Below are positions 7,701-15,370 of a stretch of DNA of 15,652 nt, piece by piece. Each line of letters begins with the position of its first letter. The first letter of the stretch is position 1. The DNA is from DATBFG01 sp036558645 (lineage in GTDB: Bacteria > Acidobacteriota > Terriglobia > Terriglobales > Acidobacteriaceae). A program made the position numbers and the translations under genes. The notes beneath the pieces were generated by a model. It did no database searches. It saw only the letters and a program-made list of their open reading frames with translations, and was not told where the DNA came from. The stretch covers positions 1-15,652 of the forward strand of contig DATBFG010000011.1 of assembly GCA_036558645.1 (NCBI GenBank), written 5' to 3'.

Positions 7701-8693
7701 TCACGGTACAGTGACCACAATTTTCCCAATCTGTGCGTTTGATTCGAGGTATCTATACGCTTCGACCGTTTGTGCAAACGGAAAGGTCTTTGCGATCTTC
7801 GGACGAAACTGCCCATTGCCCAAACGCTCGTAGATGTATTTCTTTGCAACAGCCAGCTTCTCCGGGACGAGTGTGATTTCCATCAAGGTGTAACCCCGAA
7901 CGGATAAACCTTTTGAAAGCACCGCGAGTAGAGGAAAGGGAGTCGGTTGCCCGGAAAGCGCACCGTAAGCGAAAATAATGCCGCCCGCCTGCGCTGCCTG
8001 CGCCAGTTTCTCCAGAAAGGGTCCGGCGATGGGATCGAAGGTCACTCGAGCACCCTTCCCTCCGCTGATTTCGGCGACCGTCGTTACATAATCCTCTTCA
8101 TCCGTAGCGATCACGTGATCTGCACCCAGCCTCGTCAGTTCCTCTTTCTTACCGCTGTTGCGGGTGGTAGCGATGGATTTGCCGCCCTCAGCCTTCACAA
8201 GCTCAATGGCGGCGGTGCCTACGCTACTTGAGGCGGCAGTAATCACGACGAAATCACCCTTCGTCACGTTCGCGATGGCCTTCAGAGCCCCATATGCAGT
8301 CACATACTGCATCCAGACAGCAGCACCCTCCACAGGAGACAAATTCGTCGGATACTCGGCAACTGCCCCAACCGGGGCTATAACCGCTTCGCCCACCATG
8401 CTGTATTCGTTTAGAGAAAACGCGGGAACCGTCGAGACCCTCTTGCCGATCCAACTCTTGTCCACATCTGACCCGACAGTCTCTACAATTCCGGCCGCTT
8501 CATAACCGAGCCCCGCCGGAAACATCGGCTGATAGAGATATTGCCCGCGATAGAACATTGACTCAGCGCGGTTCAGCCCAATCGCTTGCACCTTCAATCG
8601 GACCTCGCCCTTCTCAGGCTGTTGGGGCGGTACCTCTTCGAATTTCAGTACGTCCGGGCCGCCGGTTTCATAAAAGCGAACCACTTTAGGCAT
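7701..8693 (-). CDS. Zinc-independent MDR oxidoreductase (quinone oxidoreductase-like)
   Basis: A complete 330-residue medium-chain dehydrogenase/reductase of normal length. The catalytic domain shows the GLNRAESMFYRGQY block (residues 39-52) and GYEAAGIVETVG (63-74). The nucleotide-binding Rossmann domain carries AASSSVGTAAIELVKAEG (153-170), typical of NADPH-dependent quinone oxidoreductase-type members, followed by RLGADHVIATDEEDY. The Cys/His ligands of zinc alcohol dehydrogenases are absent at the expected positions, so it probably reduces quinones or activated alkenes rather than oxidising alcohols (family inference). The ATG at 8693 is preceded by AGGAGA (8700-8705) at 6 bases. It stands alone between a pseudogene and an intergenic stretch, with no partner gene to indicate the substrate. 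Confidence 0.93.
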   Translation of the reverse strand: MPKVVRFYETGGPDVLKFEEVPPQQPEKGEVRLKVQAIGLNRAESMFYRGQYLYQPMFPAGLGYEAAGIVETVGSDVDKSWIGKRVSTVPAFSLNEYSMVGEAVIAPVGAVAEYPTNLSPVEGAAVWMQYVTAYGALKAIANVTKGDFVVITAASSSVGTAAIELVKAEGGKSIATTRNSGKKEELTRLGADHVIATDEEDYVTTVAEISGGKGARVTFDPIAGPFLEKLAQAAQAGGIIFAYGALSGQPTPFPLLAVLSKGLSVRGYTLMEITLVPEKLAVAKKYIYERLGNGQFRPKIAKTFPFAQTVEAYRYLESNAQIGKIVVTVP

Positions 8694-8859
8694 TGGGGCT
8701 CTCCTGCAGCGATTGGATGGATTGCCACCTCGGGAAGATTCGCTTCAGTCTGTAGCGAAGTCAAAAGCGCGCATGAGTCGTGAGCATTGGCGCGAAACCG
8801 TGGAGCTCTGCCATTTGGGGGTGCTCGACCGTCGGTAAACACTCCTCACTCACCATTAG

Positions 8860-9000
8860 ATCCGAAGCATTGAGTTATTCGAAGATTGCTGGCTGGATGA
8901 TGAAGTTCCGTATCTGGCCCGATACTTTCCGAGTAACGACATCCTGAAAGTGATCCGGGACAACCGCCGGCGGATGCTCAGTCCCGATAACCGGCGTTAA
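8860..9000 (+). pseudogene. Short C-terminal ORF fragment, unrecognised
   Basis: The stretch 8706-9242 has no full gene. Inside it, a 46-codon frame between TAG (8857) and TAA (9000) reads LFEDCWLDDEVPYLARYFPS followed by NDILKVIRDNRRRMLSPDNR. The composition and the alternation of acidic, aromatic and hydrophobic residues look like true protein sequence, but there is no start codon or ribosome-binding site. It is probably the 3' end of a lost gene. I do not recognise the family. The remaining flanks (8706-8859 and 9001-9242) show nothing supportable. Confidence 0.3.
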
Positions 9001-9242
9001 CGGGAACGAAGGCATCACGGCAGGAATTCTTGTGCGTTTGCTTGTTCTGTTGCAGATCTTGGGCTGTAACCGAATCAGGCACGGTGAACCTGTTGCAGGC
9101 CACAACTGATGGCCCGCTCACACAGTTAGACCCGGCAAAGCACCGAACCGTCCGGAAAGTTTGCTTACAACGCCATTAAAAACACGGCCGCTCGTGGCTC
9201 TTTCACTTTCGATCTCAGCCGGATGTTAAAGCAGTATAGAAG

Positions 9243-10115
9243 GTGATGCAATGGCACAACATTCTTGACCCAGCTAGCACTGAGCTGGACAGATTCGCCG
9301 AACAATACGACCTACATCCGCTGCACATCGAAGACTGTCGGCAACGAAACCAGCGAGCCAAAATTGAGGACGGTCAGGGATACATGTTCACTGTGCTGAA
9401 ACCAGTCCGGCTGAATGAGGGGGACGATTTCGACGCGATGGACCTCGATATCTTCCTGGGTCCAGACTTCCTGATCACGGTTCTTGAAGAAAACTGCCCT
9501 GAACTGAAGATCCTGATCGCGCGGGTGCAGAGGGCCGCAGCATCTGAAACCAGGGTAGACCGCGTCTACTACCGCATAATCGACGAACTGGTGGACTCCT
9601 ATCTCCCGATCCTTGATCACCTGCATGAAACCATCGACAGCCTGGAGGACAAGGCGCTCGAACAGCCCGATCCGGAGGTGTTGTCGACCATCTTCGCGAC
9701 TAAGCGTACGCTCATTTTCATGCGCGGCGTTCTCGTGAATACACGCGATCTAGCCGGGCAACTCATGCGGATCGAGCACGCCTTGATTCATGAGGATCTC
9801 TCGCCATTCTTGCGCGACGTTTACGACCATGTTGCACGCAACCTGGACCTGATTGAGATCATGCGTGACCTGTTGGCTGGTACTCTCGATGTCTACCTGT
9901 CAAGCGTTGCGAATCGTACCAATCAGGTCATGAAGGTGCTCACAGTCTTGAGTACCGTCGCACTTCCGGCTCTGGTGGTCTCCGGGTTCTACGGCATGAA
10001 CGTGAAAGGCCTGCCCGGAGCCGATTCACCTTACGGCTCTGGGATCTCAATTGTCGTTATGGCCACCATGACGGGCCTGCTGCTTTGGATGCTCAAGCGT
10101 TTTGGGTGGCTGTAG
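9243..10115 (+). CDS. corA: CorA-family magnesium/cobalt transporter
   Basis: A 290-residue protein. The cytoplasmic N-terminal domain starts with QWHNILDPASTELDRFAEQY and HPLHIEDCRQRNQRAKIED, and a long acidic helical stalk follows (about residues 110-225). Two C-terminal membrane helices lie at about 229-249 and 267-284, and the signature YGMN (Gly251-Met-Asn253) closes the first helix. It would form the pentameric Mg2+/Co2+ channel of the inner membrane. The loop after GMN is short and carries few acidic residues. The start is GTG 9243 or ATG 9246; an in-frame TAG at 9237 excludes anything longer, so the protein lacks the short N-terminal extension of many CorA proteins. AGAAGG at 9238-9243 is too close to serve either start well, so a mild 5' defect is possible. 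The gene stands alone. Confidence 0.93.
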   Translation: MMQWHNILDPASTELDRFAEQYDLHPLHIEDCRQRNQRAKIEDGQGYMFTVLKPVRLNEGDDFDAMDLDIFLGPDFLITVLEENCPELKILIARVQRAAASETRVDRVYYRIIDELVDSYLPILDHLHETIDSLEDKALEQPDPEVLSTIFATKRTLIFMRGVLVNTRDLAGQLMRIEHALIHEDLSPFLRDVYDHVARNLDLIEIMRDLLAGTLDVYLSSVANRTNQVMKVLTVLSTVALPALVVSGFYGMNVKGLPGADSPYGSGISIVVMATMTGLLLWMLKRFGWL

Positions 10116-10136
10116 CCCCCCAGATACACGCCGCCA

Positions 10137-10590
10137 CTAACTAAAGTGAACGTGTCGCGCCGCATGCAAACGAAAACCAAAAAAGATGACCACCGGACCA
10201 CGTATAGAGTTGTAGGCGGATTGCAGATCCTCTGAACGTCGAAGCCGCAAAGATTCCATGCCGGAGGGGCTGATTGTAATAGGCCTCGAGGATTTCTCTC
10301 GAGCGTAAGCGGGGCCACGGTCTCCTAGCAAATGGCTAATGCCTCGTTCTTCGAGGTATTCGCGATGAGGTTGAGACAATCCATTGATCGCCAATGTGAT
10401 ACCTGCGCGGTGACAATGTTTGCGCCATAATTGGCCGTTCACATCACCCAATGCAAATGTCCCGTCCGCCTCAGCGAGTTGCAAGGCTTAAGCGATTCTT
10501 CGTTCCAACCAAAACGCCCGAACCGCGGACCGAGGTTGTTAATTCCTGCTCAGCGTTCAGGGGCCCACCTACAGTCTGCCATGGTGATGG
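10137..10590 (-). pseudogene. OprB-family carbohydrate porin, 3' remnant with several frameshifts
   Basis: Read leftwards, the C-terminal third of an OprB-like outer-membrane porin can be pieced together across frames. The pieces are LNAEQELTTSVRG (about 10575-10535), FGRFGWNEESL (about 10520), then LQLAEADGTFALGDVNGQLW, RAGITLAINGLSQPHREYLE and GISHLLGDRGPAYARE, then EILEAYYNQPLRHGIF, then GFDVQRICNP, and finally AYNSIRGPVVI and FGFRLHAA before TAG at 10137. This is the order of OprB C-termini: the FGWN motif, SGPHR, YYN, NPAYN-RGPV and a final LRLH strand. At least four frame changes in about 450 bases rule out function. The gene's front half is missing; its 5' end meets the phosphatase remnant near 10590-10615. 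Confidence 0.82.
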
Positions 10591-10604
10591 GCTCTGACCG
10601 AGGC

Positions 10605-11337
10605 GTACAGTTCCGCACCGACCTCTTAACTGAGATTGAGTTTGTCGATAAGTCAATCGGCGAGCTGGTCAGCGCGTTAGAGGAGCCAGGCCTATCTGAG
10701 TCGACGTTGATCATCCTTACAGCTAAACATGGCCAGTCGCCGATTGACGCTAAACCGTCTTTTACCGATTCCCGGACATTTCAGTGGTAATGGAGAATCA
10801 CCGGCCACCTTGATTGCAACCGACTTGAAGGATTACATCCCCGATTCGGAGTCACCGTTGAACCCAAATGGTATCGGACCGACTGAAGACGATGTCTCCT
10901 TGCTTTGGCTTTCTCCCGGTAGCGATACAGTCACGGTCGTCAACCTTCTGGAAGAGAATGCCCATAGCATCGGACTCGGACAAATTTACTACGAAGAGAG
11001 CTTGCGGTCGATGCTGGACCAGCCGGGGCTGCCACCGGACGGTGACTCCCGGACACCCGACATCATCGTTACACCTAATGTAGGCGTAATATACACGAGC
11101 AGCTCGAAAAAACAAGACGAACATGGCGCCTTCGCGCATGACGATACAAACGTGATGCTGCTACTTTCGCATCCGTCCCTTAAAGCCAAACTCGTGACGG
11201 GCGAAGTGCAGACCGCGCAGGTCGCGCCGACCATCCTGCAGGCACTTGGCTTAAACCCTGATCGTCTGGATGCCGTGCGTGCGGAAGGAACGTCTGTACT
11301 TCCTGCCGTACAGGTCGCTCGGCGGGACGACCATTAG
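10605..11337 (+). pseudogene. Alkaline phosphatase/phosphodiesterase-family protein, 3' half, frameshifted
   Basis: Similarity begins near 10617 (LTEIEFVDKSIGELVSALEE, STLIILTAKHGQSPID) and is broken near 10745-10770. There the first frame runs to TAA at 10790, while the next frame carries on (PIPGHFSG, EDDVSLLWLSPGSDTV, TPDIIVTPNVGVIYTSSSKK, DEHGAFAHDDTNVMLLLSHP, TAQVAPTILQALGLNP) to TAG at 11337. HGQSP and EHGAFAHDD are the C-terminal metal-binding positions of the type I phosphodiesterase/nucleotide-pyrophosphatase superfamily. The N-terminal half, with the nucleophile, is absent, replaced by the porin remnant on the other strand. The 609-base second frame from 10729 has an internal ATG and might be called as a gene, but it lacks half the active site. 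Confidence 0.85.
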
Positions 11338-11779
11338 CTGCGTTTCTTTGACTCCGATGTCGCGGGCGCTCGAAAGGCGCTCGCTCTCGTTTCTCGCCAG
11401 ACCGCCTTACTGGGGACCAGAGAGAGCGCGGAAGCGATGAACAGGCGCCGGCATCACTGATCTGTTCCCCTTCACACTCTTCGAGACAACTTTGTTCAAT
11501 TGGCCCATGGGTGTTTCATCCATCGGAAAAGTCCATGCGCATTGGCCTCTGCGCCATACGATTCCTTCGTATTCCGGGCATTTAAAATCAACTCTTGGTT
11601 GGATTACGCTGGACGCCGTGTTCAGCGTCAAGTATTTTTTCGCCTGAGGCAACACGGCAAGAAATATGATTGTAGGAAGGCGTGATGTCCTTAGCTCGTT
11701 CTCCAGCCATGTTCGTGCGTCAGTCTAAGCTTTTAGCCTCAGGCTAGGACCGAGGAATCTCCATCTTTGGCTCCCTCGA
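11338..11779. other. Intergenic, no gene recognised
   Basis: Both strands hold short frames (for instance an 82-codon one at 11655-11407 on the minus strand), but none resembles a family or has a ribosome-binding site. A GCGCTCG repeat near 11366-11383 is too short to interpret. It may be remnant DNA older than the recognisable pseudogenes around it. Confidence 0.5.
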
Positions 11780-12118
11780 ATGCAACGCTCTTCCGCCCGA
11801 GAATTACAACTCTGCCCGCGAGCAGTAGAATGGCAGTCGGAGCGCACTCTGGTCTTCGAGTGGGATGAAACGAATATTCGCAGATTGGGGCGAAAACGGA
11901 TCACGCCCGATGAAGTTGAGCAGTGCTACTCGACAGACCCACTCGTATGGAAAGAGCTACTCACCGACGGCCAAACCCGCTTCCTAGCTTTGGGCGAGAG
12001 CGATGCTGGCCGACGACTTGCTTTTGTCTTCATGCTTCCCCGCGGGCAGGTGCGCCTGCGTTTGATCACGGCGTATCCCATGACGCGTGCCCAGCAAGAG
12101 ATCTACGAGCGCGGCTGA
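11780..12118 (+). CDS. BrnT-like toxin of a type II toxin-antitoxin pair
   Basis: The core LVFEWDETNIRRLGRKRITP, DEVEQCYSTDP, ALGESDAGRRLAFVFML and the end RLRLITAYPMTRAQQEIYER follow the BrnT pattern (FEWD-x-N, then a DP turn, a G-x-x-x-x-GR-L strand, and ITAYP-x-x-R). BrnT-type toxins are small RelE-fold ribonucleases that arrest translation. The ATG at 11780 gives 112 residues, about 20 longer than usual before FEWD. The extension is Arg/Ser/Glu-rich and poorly conserved, and the true start may be a later non-ATG codon near 11848. The antitoxin gene follows at once, in the usual toxin-first order. It is intact, in contrast to the pseudogenes on both sides. Confidence 0.75.
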   Translation: MQRSSARELQLCPRAVEWQSERTLVFEWDETNIRRLGRKRITPDEVEQCYSTDPLVWKELLTDGQTRFLALGESDAGRRLAFVFMLPRGQVRLRLITAYPMTRAQQEIYERG

Positions 12119-12125
12119 TCAGACC

Positions 12126-12446
12126 GTGAAACACAAGGCTATTCCCAAATTCACCTCGGAAGGGGAGGAGGCAACCTGGTGGGATGCACATCCGGAAGCG
12201 CTCGAAGAACGTCTTTTTGCAGCGCAAAAGCAAGGCCTGCTACGCCGCTTGGGTCAAACCAGCGTACCCAGAGCATCAGACACAGTTATGATCTGCATTC
12301 CACGCGGGGAATTGGTGAGGGCTCGCCGGCTCGCCGCTAAGCGCGGCTTGCGGTACCAGACGTATCTTAAGATGCTCTTGAACGAAGCTCTCAACGCAGA
12401 AGAAAAAGGCCGCTTGCATCATCCTGAGCGTCGTTCTCCGAGTTAG
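12126..12446 (+). CDS. BrnA/CopG-like antitoxin
   Basis: From GTG 12126 the protein has 106 residues and begins KHKAIPKFTSEGEEATWWDA, the typical opening of BrnA/CopG-type antitoxins (KKxIPKFxSExEEAxWWDxH). The C-terminal ribbon-helix-helix part reads TVMICIPRGELVRARRLAAK followed by GLRYQTYLKMLLNEAL (residues 74-89). That is the DNA-binding and dimerising half that represses the operon, while the N-terminal half should cap the toxin. The start lies 8 bases after the toxin's TGA, so translational coupling is likely. A GTG at 12087 in the same frame would overlap the toxin gene by 32 bases, but it adds residues without family similarity. No inverted-repeat operator upstream of the toxin could be fixed by eye. 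Confidence 0.78.
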   Translation: MKHKAIPKFTSEGEEATWWDAHPEALEERLFAAQKQGLLRRLGQTSVPRASDTVMICIPRGELVRARRLAAKRGLRYQTYLKMLLNEALNAEEKGRLHHPERRSPS

Positions 12447-12706
12447 ACCATCTTCCTCGGATGCAGGACAACTCGATTCAAGACGGAGATTGCCAAGACA
12501 TCGAGTAGGAAGATTCCAAAGGTGGTTGGCTCAGGACATCCAGCCGGCGAATTGGCGTTACTTAACCATCGCCGGAGCGTCAATTCCTCGTCGATGCCCA
12601 CGGTGCGGAGACAGGCGGCGATAGAGCGCTCACTCGATCCTCGCTGGCCAAATCTCCAGCACAAACGCCAGTTGCCATCACCGGATCGAACCCAAACAAG
12701 ATACAC
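12443..12706 (-). pseudogene. Possible remnant ending in a PEP-CTERM-like sorting signal
   Basis: The last 30 codons read CPEPTTFGIFLLDVLAISVL then NRVVLHPRKMV. This resembles a PEP-CTERM tail: Pro-Glu-Pro, a hydrophobic segment and a basic end, although two charged or polar residues interrupt the hydrophobic stretch. The 55 codons before it show no recognisable domain and no ribosome-binding site. PEP-CTERM proteins are common in some Acidobacteria, so this may be the 3' end of a lost exported protein. The match could also be chance. Confidence 0.22.
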
Positions 12707-12813
12707 GTGTAGTTGAGCGAAACGGTTGGTAAAAGAAGGGTAGATTCTTCACCCCATCCACAATACCCTTAGCGTGTGGAAGATCCCGGCCTGACCGTGG
12801 ACATCTATGATAG

Positions 12814-13137
12814 GTCCAAGTCAAGAGAGACGGAGACTTCGGCAATGCACGGCTATTTGCTGCATTCGATCATGAACGCGGCCCTGGGGCCTTTCTGGTG
12901 GGTGATCTGAATGGTGATTACCTTGACCTGTTCCGAGTGGAGCTGAGCAATTTCGGGCACATCGGGAAAGAGAATCGGCGGGAAATTGTTGCGGGTTATC
13001 GCGCGTTTCTGGCTGCGGTCGTAACTCATTCGCACGCAATGTCCCGCGAGGTCATCAACGCACCCAGCTTGGCCGCCGCGGAACGGCCCTATGTTTCTGA
13101 AGGCCATCCATCATCAGCGTCATCTTGCCGCGTCTGA
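12814..13137 (+). other. Open frame of unknown nature, possibly a gene remnant
   Basis: The 108-codon open frame between TAG (12811) and TGA (13137) contains RLFAAFDHERGPGAFLVGDL, NGDYLDLFRVELSNFG and ENRREIVAGYRAFLAAVV, which read like a soluble protein. The first usable start is GTG 12898, without a ribosome-binding site. The opposite strand has an equally long frame, so coding strand and identity cannot be decided. I recognise no family. Confidence 0.2.
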
Positions 13138-13195
13138 AATCGCGCGGCTGGATCGGCTGAGCCGTGATTTGGAAACGGGAGATTTAGGAGAAAAA

Positions 13196-13754
13196 ATTGG
13201 CTCAAAGCTGAAAAACCCAGAACGACTGCTGCGAAGCTTGCTGGCAAGCGTAATGGCCGTGCTGGTACTCGCTCAAGGAGCAAGTCCCAGTAGCGAGGCG
13301 CCGAAGCTGCGCGGAGAAACGCTCGACGACAAATCGATCGTTCTACCGGGCGACGCCCATGGCAAGCTGGTGCTCCTGGTCCTCGGCACTAGCAGGAAGG
13401 GTGGGGAACGGACTGGCCCTTGGAAGGACCACTTCATCGACGATTTCGGCGTTAATCTGCGCGAGACTTACTACGTTTGCAGCCTTGCTGCTGCGTGTAC
13501 CGGCGCCCTTTCGAGGTGTCATTCGGGCTCGAATGGCCAGCGGAATCGCTGATAGCTCGCGAAGCCACGTTTTGACATCTGCTTCGGATGAGGATGCGTT
13601 GGAAAAACTATCTCAACATACGTGACGACAACTGCCGGGCGTGCTTTTGCTCGACCAATCTGGCCGTGCCCTTTGGAGCCACGTTGGTGTGTTTGATCCT
13701 AAGGAATACGAACACTTTAAAACCGTTGTCGCAACGCCGGTCGGACATCAATAA
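13196..13754 (+). pseudogene. Exported thioredoxin-fold (TlpA/ATP10-like) protein, frameshifted
   Basis: AGGAG at 13186-13190 is followed five bases later by ATT in the right frame, where ATG would be expected. The codons then give a signal peptide (LLRSLLASVMAVLVLAQGAS), KLRGETLDDKSIVLPGDAHG and KLVLLVLGTSRKGG...WKDHFIDDFG. After a shift near 13490 a second frame continues (VPAPFRGVIRARMASGIADS, VLTSASDEDA), then a third (WKNYLNIRDDN, near 13600). After 13630 a fourth piece gives LPGVLLLDQSGRALWSHVGV and FDPKEYEHFKTVVATPVGHQ to TAA at 13754. The layout (opening LxGxxL strand, WxxxFxxDF, a late LLDxxGxxxW strand) fits the thioredoxin-like family of exported proteins; no CxxC is visible. Three shifts and a lost start codon make it a pseudogene. 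It lies 32 bases before the next pseudogene on the same strand, so the two may have been one operon. Confidence 0.75.
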
Positions 13755-13786
13755 CCGGTTTATGAAGGTTTTGAACGGAGCTACAA

Positions 13787-14098
13787 ATGATCAATTAAGA
13801 AAGATGGAACGGTCACTCTGAGTAACGTGTTCACCTGCGATCCCGAGAATCAGCAGAAACTCGTTGATGCCTGGGTTCGCGCGACCGAAGAGACGCTGGG
13901 CAAGCTCCCCGGAATCATTTCCTCTGCGCTTCACCGCAGGAAAGACGGGGCGCGCGTTTTGAATTACGCGCAGTGGAGAAGTGCCGAGGACTGGGAAACC
14001 TGGTTCGCGTTGGGGGCAGTTCGTGGTTCAGAGAAATGGTGCAATATGCATGCCCGGACGCGCATCTGTAGGAAATCTGCTACACGCTTGAAGGATGA
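13787..14098 (+). pseudogene. Antibiotic-biosynthesis-monooxygenase (ABM) domain protein, frameshifted
   Basis: GGAG at 13777-13780 precedes ATG 13787 by 6 bases. The frame reads Met-Ile-Asn and hits TAA, but dropping one T gives KKDGTVTLSNVFTCDPENQQ, KLVDAWVRATEETLGKLPGI, ISSALHRRKDGARVLNYAQW and RSAEDWE, a clear ABM (dimeric ferredoxin-like) domain. After another shift near 14000 the end reads SWFREMVQYACPDAHL, a TAG at 14069 and EICYTLEG, stopping at 14098. The family includes small oxygenases and ligand-binding proteins. Two shifts and one nonsense codon show it is dead. A GTG at 13827 would permit a longer frame to 14198 containing unrelated C-terminal sequence; that product is an artefact of the shift. 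Confidence 0.8.
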
Positions 14099-14194
14099 TG
14101 AAGCCGGTTCGAACCTCAGAGGAAGTGAGCGGCTTTCTCCCCAAGGTCTCAGGACCCTACTCTCGCCCAACGTTCTTGGATATCAACCAACTAA

Positions 14195-14329
14195 TTAGTT
14201 GACAACTTGAGCGCCGGGCTCGTCGACGAGTATTTCTTGTTCGTCGCGCCTATCGTCATCGGCGGCGGCAAGCCGTTCCTGCCCGTCGATTGTGTATCCC
14301 GTAAACTTAGACTGCCCTCTTTTCAGTGA
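14195..14329 (+). pseudogene. Dihydrofolate reductase/RibD C-terminal-family fragment
   Basis: A short frame after a TAA at 14192 reads LSAGLVDEYFLFVAPIVIGG and GGKPFLPV, the conserved end region of the dihydrofolate-reductase-like family (RibD C-terminal domain): the pattern AGLVDEYxLFVAPxVxGGGKxF. After this the frame continues for 14 unrelated codons to TGA at 14329. The upstream two-thirds of the gene are absent, and 14330-14533 shows nothing. The fragment stands about 100 bases from the ABM pseudogene. Confidence 0.75.
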
Positions 14330-14533
14330 GTTAGCAGTATCCGTCCGCGCTGTTAAAGCGCTGACTTAACCGTTAAATACCGATCCATCGAGTTTTCGGG
14401 CCAAACGGGGTATTTTATTAAAACCAGTCATAGTTTCCATCTTGGCAGCACTCGTGCGGGAGCTTCGACTACAACTGCGGTCGAACAGCACGTAAGTTTC
14501 TTATGTCGACGCGCCTGATTTTTGTGGAATGAA

Positions 14534-14992
14534 TCACCGCGAAACGACGACGAACGCGAGGCTGATAGCAATTAGGTCCTCGAGTAGGGCCGCTGGTGTG
14601 TCCACGCCAAAGGCATTCGCGAGCAGCGCCCGCGCCTTTGCACCGCCGAGCGTTCCTGCAACGCTGCCCAGTATTGCCAGCGTGACTCCGGCTATCAGCT
14701 TCTGGTCGGCTGCACCGAGAGCCGCTCCACACAGAGCTCCCGTTACAACCCTGGCACCGAATTGCATAGGTACGGTACGACTCGGCGTTTTCGGCAGCTG
14801 GTCAGTGACTAGCTCAACAAGGGCAAGAATTGTGACGATGGAGATTGTGACGATATTCCCCAGGAATGCCAGCTTTGTGCCTTCTAGGTGAAGCCAACCG
14901 AGGTGAGTTGCCCAACTAACAGCCGCGAGTCCCGTCAAAGCGCGCAGACCCGACACGGCCCCGATTAGAAAAGCCCAGAAATAAAAGACCAT
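14534..14992 (-). CDS. DUF4126 family membrane protein
   Basis: A complete 152-residue, very hydrophobic protein with four or so predicted membrane segments (about residues 3-20, 43-63, 81-105 and 135-150). The N-terminal block FLIGAVSGLRALTGLAAVSW with ATHLGWL, and later LVELVTDQLPKTPSRTVP, are hallmarks of DUF4126. The function is not established. The ATG at 14992 is not preceded by a clear ribosome-binding site, but the family pattern begins within a few residues of it, so the start is probably right. It is the only intact gene in the last 3 kb and is read away from the M48 remnant, which lies upstream on the same strand with 43 bases between. Confidence 0.88.
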   Translation of the reverse strand: MVFYFWAFLIGAVSGLRALTGLAAVSWATHLGWLHLEGTKLAFLGNIVTISIVTILALVELVTDQLPKTPSRTVPMQFGARVVTGALCGAALGAADQKLIAGVTLAILGSVAGTLGGAKARALLANAFGVDTPAALLEDLIAISLAFVVVSR

Positions 14993-15035
14993 AAAAGAAT
15001 TTGCTGATGAGATTATTTTGGCCCACTACTCACTG

Positions 15036-15306
15036 TTAGCGCAAGAATGATTCTGGCGTATTCTTGGGAACAGAAAACGGCGTAGCGAACTGCGAGTCGG
15101 GATCAAATTTTTCGAAGATAGAAGGATTTCTTCTTGAAATACTGCTTCAGAGTTTCAACCCGCTGCCCATTTCCCGGATGATCAGATAGCATCTGTGGGA
15201 GTTGGTTCGCGCTTGCATTCTGAAAATTCTGAAAGAGCCACACGAGTTTCAAAGGGTTGATTCCGGTTGCAGCACAAACATCGGAACCGGTCACCTCTGC
15301 CCGCAC
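15036..15306 (-). pseudogene. M48-type metalloprotease, C-terminal remnant
   Basis: Read leftwards, GSDVCAATGINPLKLVWLFQ, NFQNASANQLPQMLSDHPGN and GQRVETLKQYFKK match the C-terminal end of M48 (HtpX/LoiP-like) peptidases. SDHP is the highly conserved motif after the third zinc-ligand region. The frame ends at 15103. One base less in the A-rich stretch near 15127-15135 restores PSIFEKFDPDSQFATPFSVP and KNTPESFLR, with TAA at 15036, so one base was gained. The N-terminal part with HExxH is gone. The 5' side fades between 15306 and about 15375, where a transposase fragment starts on the other strand. Confidence 0.8.
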
Positions 15307-15370
15307 TCCGCGTCGCGCGAATCGCTGAGCGAATGGAGCTTGCCGAGAATCAGGATCGCCAAGATATGAG

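Noticed and set aside
11407..11655. 82-codon minus-strand frame between the phosphatase remnant and the toxin gene
   Set aside because: It has no recognisable motif, no ribosome-binding site and an unconvincing composition.
12853..13107. Minus-strand frame beginning MAFRNIGPFRGG, like the opening of sortilin/BNR-repeat proteins
   Set aside because: Only about 10 residues match, there is no further family sequence in any frame, and the opposite strand has an equally open frame.
13827..14198. 123-codon frame as an intact ABM protein
   Set aside because: Only the first 55 or so residues match the family. The true C-terminus lies in another frame, and the tail from about 14000 is out-of-frame sequence.
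10137..15306. Sequencing or assembly errors as the cause of all frameshifts
   Set aside because: Damage is concentrated in genes that are also truncated, includes substitution-type stops, and spares several neighbouring kilobase-long genes. Single shifts, for example in A-runs near 15130 or at 5579, could still be errors.
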